A DNA stretch of 45,763 bases from contig JABGPL010000027.1 in the NCBI GenBank assembly GCA_018644935.1, positions 1 to 45,763 of the forward strand, written 5' to 3'. The notes under the pieces were generated by a model. The model was not told the DNA's origin and did no database searches. It worked only from the letters and a program-made list of their open reading frames with translations. Below, in pieces: positions 42,455 through 45,763 of this stretch. The translations under genes were made by a program, and so were the position numbers. How positions within the stretch are numbered: the stretch's first letter is position 1; the number at the start of each line of letters is the position of its first letter. The stretch is from Calditrichota bacterium (GTDB lineage: Bacteria; Electryoneota; AABM5-125-24; Hatepunaeales; Hatepunaeaceae).

Positions 42455-43363
42455 TCAGACATCAAATTCAACAGCATTCTCTGGCCATCCTGCCTTTATC
42501 CAGCGGTTAAGGGTTTCTTCAAACTCATGCAAAAGCCAGATTGGTGTTGATGCAGATCCGGTTATTCCAATCGAGTTAGATCCTATAAACCATTCTCGCT
42601 CAATCTCATTAGGGCTAACAACATGGTAACTTCGGGGATTAATTGCCAGACATGTTCGATAAAGCATGTTTGTATTGGAGGATTTCTTGCCACCTACAAC
42701 TAGGATTACGTCCGCTTCCGAAGTGAAATTCGGCAGCTTTATGTTACGATTCAGCACAAACCTGCAAATTGTGTTTCTTATTTCGATTTTCCCGACATGT
42801 TCTTTGATCTTCTCAACCATTTGTGCAAACATTCCTGAACCTATTGTGGTTTGCGCCATGATCAGAGTAAGGGTGTCAGGTTGAAGTTTCGCTATATCTT
42901 CTTCTGACTGAATACATACTGCCTTATTATCGGTATGTCCAAGAATTCCTATCATTTCGGGATGTCCATGTTTTCCAACGACGGCAACCTGATACCCCTT
43001 TAATAAATGTTCTCTTGCGAGATCTTGAGACCTCGTCACAACTGGACATGTGCCATCGATGACATCCACTCCAAGAAGGTCGAGCTCCTTAAAGGTTCGA
43101 GGTGGTTCTCCATGTGCTCTTATCAGGACCGTAGACTTTCCATTTGGTATTGAATCATGATTTGTCAAATCGTCGAGAAATCCAGGTATCAACGTCTTTA
43201 ATCCGTCTTGCTCGAGACGTTCAATTTCCCTCTCGTTGTGGATAATATCTCCTACAACAAAGACTTCTTGATCATCTTCACGCGAAAGTTCCTTTTCGAC
43301 CAGTTGGATAGTCCTTCTGACACCACCGCAGATCCCCGCTTTGGGATCGAGAATCACTTTCAT
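42455..43363 (-). CDS. ispH: 4-hydroxy-3-methylbut-2-enyl diphosphate reductase (IspH/LytB)
   Basis: 302 residues. The three iron-sulfur ligands are Cys12 (GICGGV), Cys106 (DGTCPVV) and Cys200 (RNTIC). Substrate-binding residues are visible: His42, His84 (RAHG), His134-Glu136 (HGHPE), and the SSNT and GSAS loops. It makes IPP and DMAPP, the last step of the MEP pathway. Its ATG overlaps the ispG stop (ATGA), so the two last Fe-S enzymes of the pathway are translationally coupled. After the third cysteine the sequence is RFVLNRN, where many relatives have (A/S)T..RQ. Confidence 0.95.
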   Translation of the reverse strand: MKVILDPKAGICGGVRRTIQLVEKELSREDDQEVFVVGDIIHNEREIERLEQDGLKTLIPGFLDDLTNHDSIPNGKSTVLIRAHGEPPRTFKELDLLGVDVIDGTCPVVTRSQDLAREHLLKGYQVAVVGKHGHPEMIGILGHTDNKAVCIQSEEDIAKLQPDTLTLIMAQTTIGSGMFAQMVEKIKEHVGKIEIRNTICRFVLNRNIKLPNFTSEADVILVVGGKKSSNTNMLYRTCLAINPRSYHVVSPNEIEREWFIGSNSIGITGSASTPIWLLHEFEETLNRWIKAGWPENAVEFDV

Positions 43364-44508
43364 GACAAATCCTTATCGTTGGCAACTTCTCTCTCATAGC
43401 AGAGAATTTTCAACTCTTCCCCAAAGGCAGATAAAAGTTTATCCTCATCAACGGAACGGACAATTTCACCGTTCCTCATAATCATACCTTTTCCTTTTCC
43501 TCCGACAATGCCAATGTCAGCATCACGCGCTTCGCCAGGACCATTTACAACACAGCCCATTACAGCAACTTTAACAGGAATACTCACATCTTTTAAGATC
43601 TTTTGAACATCCTTCATAAGCTCTATTAGGTCAATTTCAATCCTGCCACAGGTCGGACATCCGACTAATTCCGGACTGCGCCTCCGAACTCCGGTTGCTT
43701 CAAGAATCCACCAGCAGACTTCAATCTCCTCTTCAGGAGGAGAACTCAATGAAACGCGGATCGTCTCGCCGATTTGGTCGATAAGCAGTGATCCAATACC
43801 GATAGCTGACTTAATAGAGCCATACCCCGGCAATCCGGCCTCGGTTATGCCTAAATGAAGAGGAATATCCGATTTCTGCCGGAACAATCGGTTGGACTCG
43901 ATCATAACACTCGTTTCGGTCGCTTTCATAGAAACGATTATATCGTGGAACCCCTCACGTTCGAGCAGTTCCACCTCGCGCAGAGCAGCATCCACCATCC
44001 CATGAGCCGTCACTTTATGTGAATCTCTGTCCAGTATATCATCGGGCAATGAACCAGAATTAACGCCAATACGAATCGGTATTCCAGCACTACCGCAAGC
44101 ATCTACAACCGCTTTAACCCGATCCGCCGATCCGATATTCCCAGGGTTTATCCGGATTTTAGCAACACCAGCTTTGACAGCTTCAAGAGCCCGTTTGTAA
44201 TGAAAATGAATATCAGCAACCACCGGAACCCCGGCTTCAGCAACAATTGCGGAAAGTGCTGCAGAGGCTGATTCATCCGGAACAGCAACCCGCACAAGTT
44301 CGCATCCAGCTTCCGTCAGTCTGTGGATCTGTGCAAGAGTGGCTTTGATATCACGAGTGTCTGTTGAACACATGGATTGAACAATGATTGGAGCACCACC
44401 ACCAATGGCAAGTGGACCAACCATGACTTTACGGATTTTGGGGTTTGATCCGTAGCGCTGTATATTTCCCTGATAAATCTTTTGCAAATACTTCTCTTTC
44501 TTTAACAT
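43360..44508 (-). CDS. ispG: 4-hydroxy-3-methylbut-2-en-1-yl diphosphate synthase (IspG/GcpE)
   Basis: 382 residues from the ATG at 44506-44508. The frame is open to 44562, but the shorter N-terminus fits the family (about 30 residues before VMVGPLAIGGGAPIIVQSM). The TIM-barrel part contains ADIHFHYKRALEA and KIRINPGNIG. The [4Fe-4S] domain has CPTC, then MGCVVNGPGEA. It converts MEcPP to HMBPP for ispH next door (4-nt overlap). The upstream neighbour is der, 152 nt away. There is no clear ribosome site. Confidence 0.95.
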   Translation of the reverse strand: MLKKEKYLQKIYQGNIQRYGSNPKIRKVMVGPLAIGGGAPIIVQSMCSTDTRDIKATLAQIHRLTEAGCELVRVAVPDESASAALSAIVAEAGVPVVADIHFHYKRALEAVKAGVAKIRINPGNIGSADRVKAVVDACGSAGIPIRIGVNSGSLPDDILDRDSHKVTAHGMVDAALREVELLEREGFHDIIVSMKATETSVMIESNRLFRQKSDIPLHLGITEAGLPGYGSIKSAIGIGSLLIDQIGETIRVSLSSPPEEEIEVCWWILEATGVRRRSPELVGCPTCGRIEIDLIELMKDVQKILKDVSIPVKVAVMGCVVNGPGEARDADIGIVGGKGKGMIMRNGEIVRSVDEDKLLSAFGEELKILCYEREVANDKDLS

Positions 44509-44660
44509 GAGAGCAGTGTCAGGTGTCCTCGAGTTCTTTGAAATATTCCGCACATGACACATTCAAATTCAATCAATCTATCCCAAATTGGCACCATGTA
44601 TGGGGTGAAGATCTGTCGATACTTGCCATATTGAATATTCCTGTCCCCCCACCAGCCAGG

Positions 44661-45763
44661 TTACTTCTCCCGAAAAGACAACCTTATCGGAGTTCCCTTA
44701 AACGTATATTTCTCGCGAATCAACCGCTCGGCGTATCGTTTGTACGCTTTTCCAACCAACTTTGCGTGGCTGGCGAAAAAGATGAACTTTGGCGGGGCGG
44801 TCATTACTTGAGTGACGAATTTTACACGGACAAATTTGCCTTTTATCGCCGGAGGAGGATTGTTATTGACAATGGTCCCAATTGAGTCGTTCAACTCCGG
44901 AGTTGGAATTTTGCGATTCCGCTCTTCATTTATTTCGAGAGCATACTCGATGACCTTTATTGCACGCTGTCCGGTTAATGCTGAAATAAAGACTATCGGC
45001 ACCCACAGGTGCGTTTGCATCCGTATGCGCCATTCATCAAGCCAGCGGTCAGCACTCTTGTGGTCTTTTTCTATTGCGTCCCATTTGTTTACGGCGATAA
45101 TAATCCCGATGCCGTTCTGGGTTGCAAGACTGATTAGTTTAACATCACCCTGAGTCAAACCCAATTCAGCATCAATCATAATCACAACAACGTTGCTCCG
45201 CTCCATCGCCCGGATGGCTCGCAGCGTCGTATAGAACTCAAGCCCGCTTAGTTTGAACCGTTTACGCCGCAAACCTGCTGTGTCGATCAGTCGAATAGAT
45301 TTACCGTGATACTTGATCACAGTGTCTATCGAATCCCGCGTCGTCCCTGCTATATCGGAAACAACCATCCGATTATCACCGGAAAGACGGTTCACAAGGG
45401 AAGATTTTCCTGCATTTGGAGCACCAATAATTGCTAAAGCAAGCTCATTTTCATCAACTTTCTCTGTTTTATCAAGGTTGAGTTCTCGCATTTTAGCTGC
45501 AAGCGAATCGAGCATTTCAGCAAATTGATATCCCGTGAGAGCAGAACATGGCACTGGTTCACCAAGCCCGAGACTGGCGGCCTCATAGGCAAGCCCAACT
45601 TGAGTTGTGTCATCAACTTTGTTTGCGATAAAGACGACAGGAACATTTTTGCTGAGGATAATTTTCGCCAGCTTGTGATCAGTGTCTGTTAAACCACTTA
45701 AGGCATCTATCACAAACATAACAAGATCGGCTTCATCAGCTGCGATCAGAGTTTGTTCACGCA
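44661..45763 (-). CDS. der: Ribosome-assembly GTPase Der/EngA (partial at right edge)
   Basis: 367 codons are visible; the frame runs past base 45763, so the first G1/G2 motifs are outside. From the first GTPase domain the DxxG-flanking segment, NKVD and SALTG are visible. The second domain is complete: GAPNAGKSS, TTRDSID, DTAGLRRK, NKWD, SALTG. GAPNAGKS replaces the usual GRPNVGKS. The C-terminal KH-like domain ends FKGTPIRLSFREK. Known role: 50S subunit maturation. It precedes ispG-ispH on the same strand. Confidence 0.95.
   Translation of the reverse strand, partial: REQTLIAADEADLVMFVIDALSGLTDTDHKLAKIILSKNVPVVFIANKVDDTTQVGLAYEAASLGLGEPVPCSALTGYQFAEMLDSLAAKMRELNLDKTEKVDENELALAIIGAPNAGKSSLVNRLSGDNRMVVSDIAGTTRDSIDTVIKYHGKSIRLIDTAGLRRKRFKLSGLEFYTTLRAIRAMERSNVVVIMIDAELGLTQGDVKLISLATQNGIGIIIAVNKWDAIEKDHKSADRWLDEWRIRMQTHLWVPIVFISALTGQRAIKVIEYALEINEERNRKIPTPELNDSIGTIVNNNPPPAIKGKFVRVKFVTQVMTAPPKFIFFASHAKLVGKAYKRYAERLIREKYTFKGTPIRLSFREK

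Noticed and set aside
42237-42629. 130-codon + strand frame
   Set aside because: More than half is antisense to ispH and it has no start signal.
1-45763. tRNA, rRNA, toxin-antitoxin or phage genes
   Set aside because: I looked through the intergenic regions and saw no cloverleaf-like sequence or recognisable genes of these kinds.

Overview
The window looks like a chromosomal piece of an uncultured, moderately AT-rich bacterium of the Fibrobacterota-Chlorobi-Bacteroidota (FCB) type. The main evidence is ten genes encoding large exported proteins that end in a type IX secretion (T9SS/Por) sorting domain, with a PNPFN motif about 80 residues from the end and a GLYFV(R/K)M...RKVVLVK finish. The rest is standard Gram-negative housekeeping: der-ispG-ispH, tig-clpP-clpX, an MltD-type transglycosylase and lipoproteins. 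I cannot name the phylum from sequence alone.

Layout. 1-3.6 kb (+): two tandem propeller/Ig-like T9SS proteins. 3.6-6.7 kb (+): a T9SS-tail relic, a TPR/zinc-ribbon protein and an AlkC-like DNA glycosylase. 6.9-23.8 kb (-): six T9SS cargo genes in a row, including two tandem paralogue pairs (WxDxR-repeat proteins and beta-helix proteins), with a family of about ten small GGGCACGT-type palindromes in the gaps. 24-32 kb: a YdjM-like membrane hydrolase (+), a seven-FnIII lipoprotein (-), a CopZ-like protein (+), an MltD-like protein with five LysM domains (-) and a GT-C-type membrane glycosyltransferase (+). 32-34.7 kb: an apparent insertion carrying a beta-helix T9SS gene plus fragments, flanked by two copies of a 144-bp gene junction. 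34.7-38.7 kb (-): a DUF2953 protein, a 55-residue membrane peptide, a pseudo-receiver/GGDEF protein and a GH18 T9SS protein. 38.8-45.8 kb (-): clpX, clpP, tig, ispH, ispG and der (der runs off the right edge).

The most interesting signal is genomic rather than one gene. The cargo genes look modular. Tandem paralogues with similar bodies carry dissimilar T9SS tails, while unrelated bodies carry similar tails. Three orphan T9SS tails without bodies lie between genes (3614-3832, 17228-17361 and 32218-32333), and one abuts a palindromic repeat. Together with the duplicated gene junction at 31920/34606 and a possible recombinase fragment beside it, this suggests a region that gains, loses and re-assorts secreted proteins and their sorting tails. 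That reading is inference. The tails, the relics and the repeats are visible directly.
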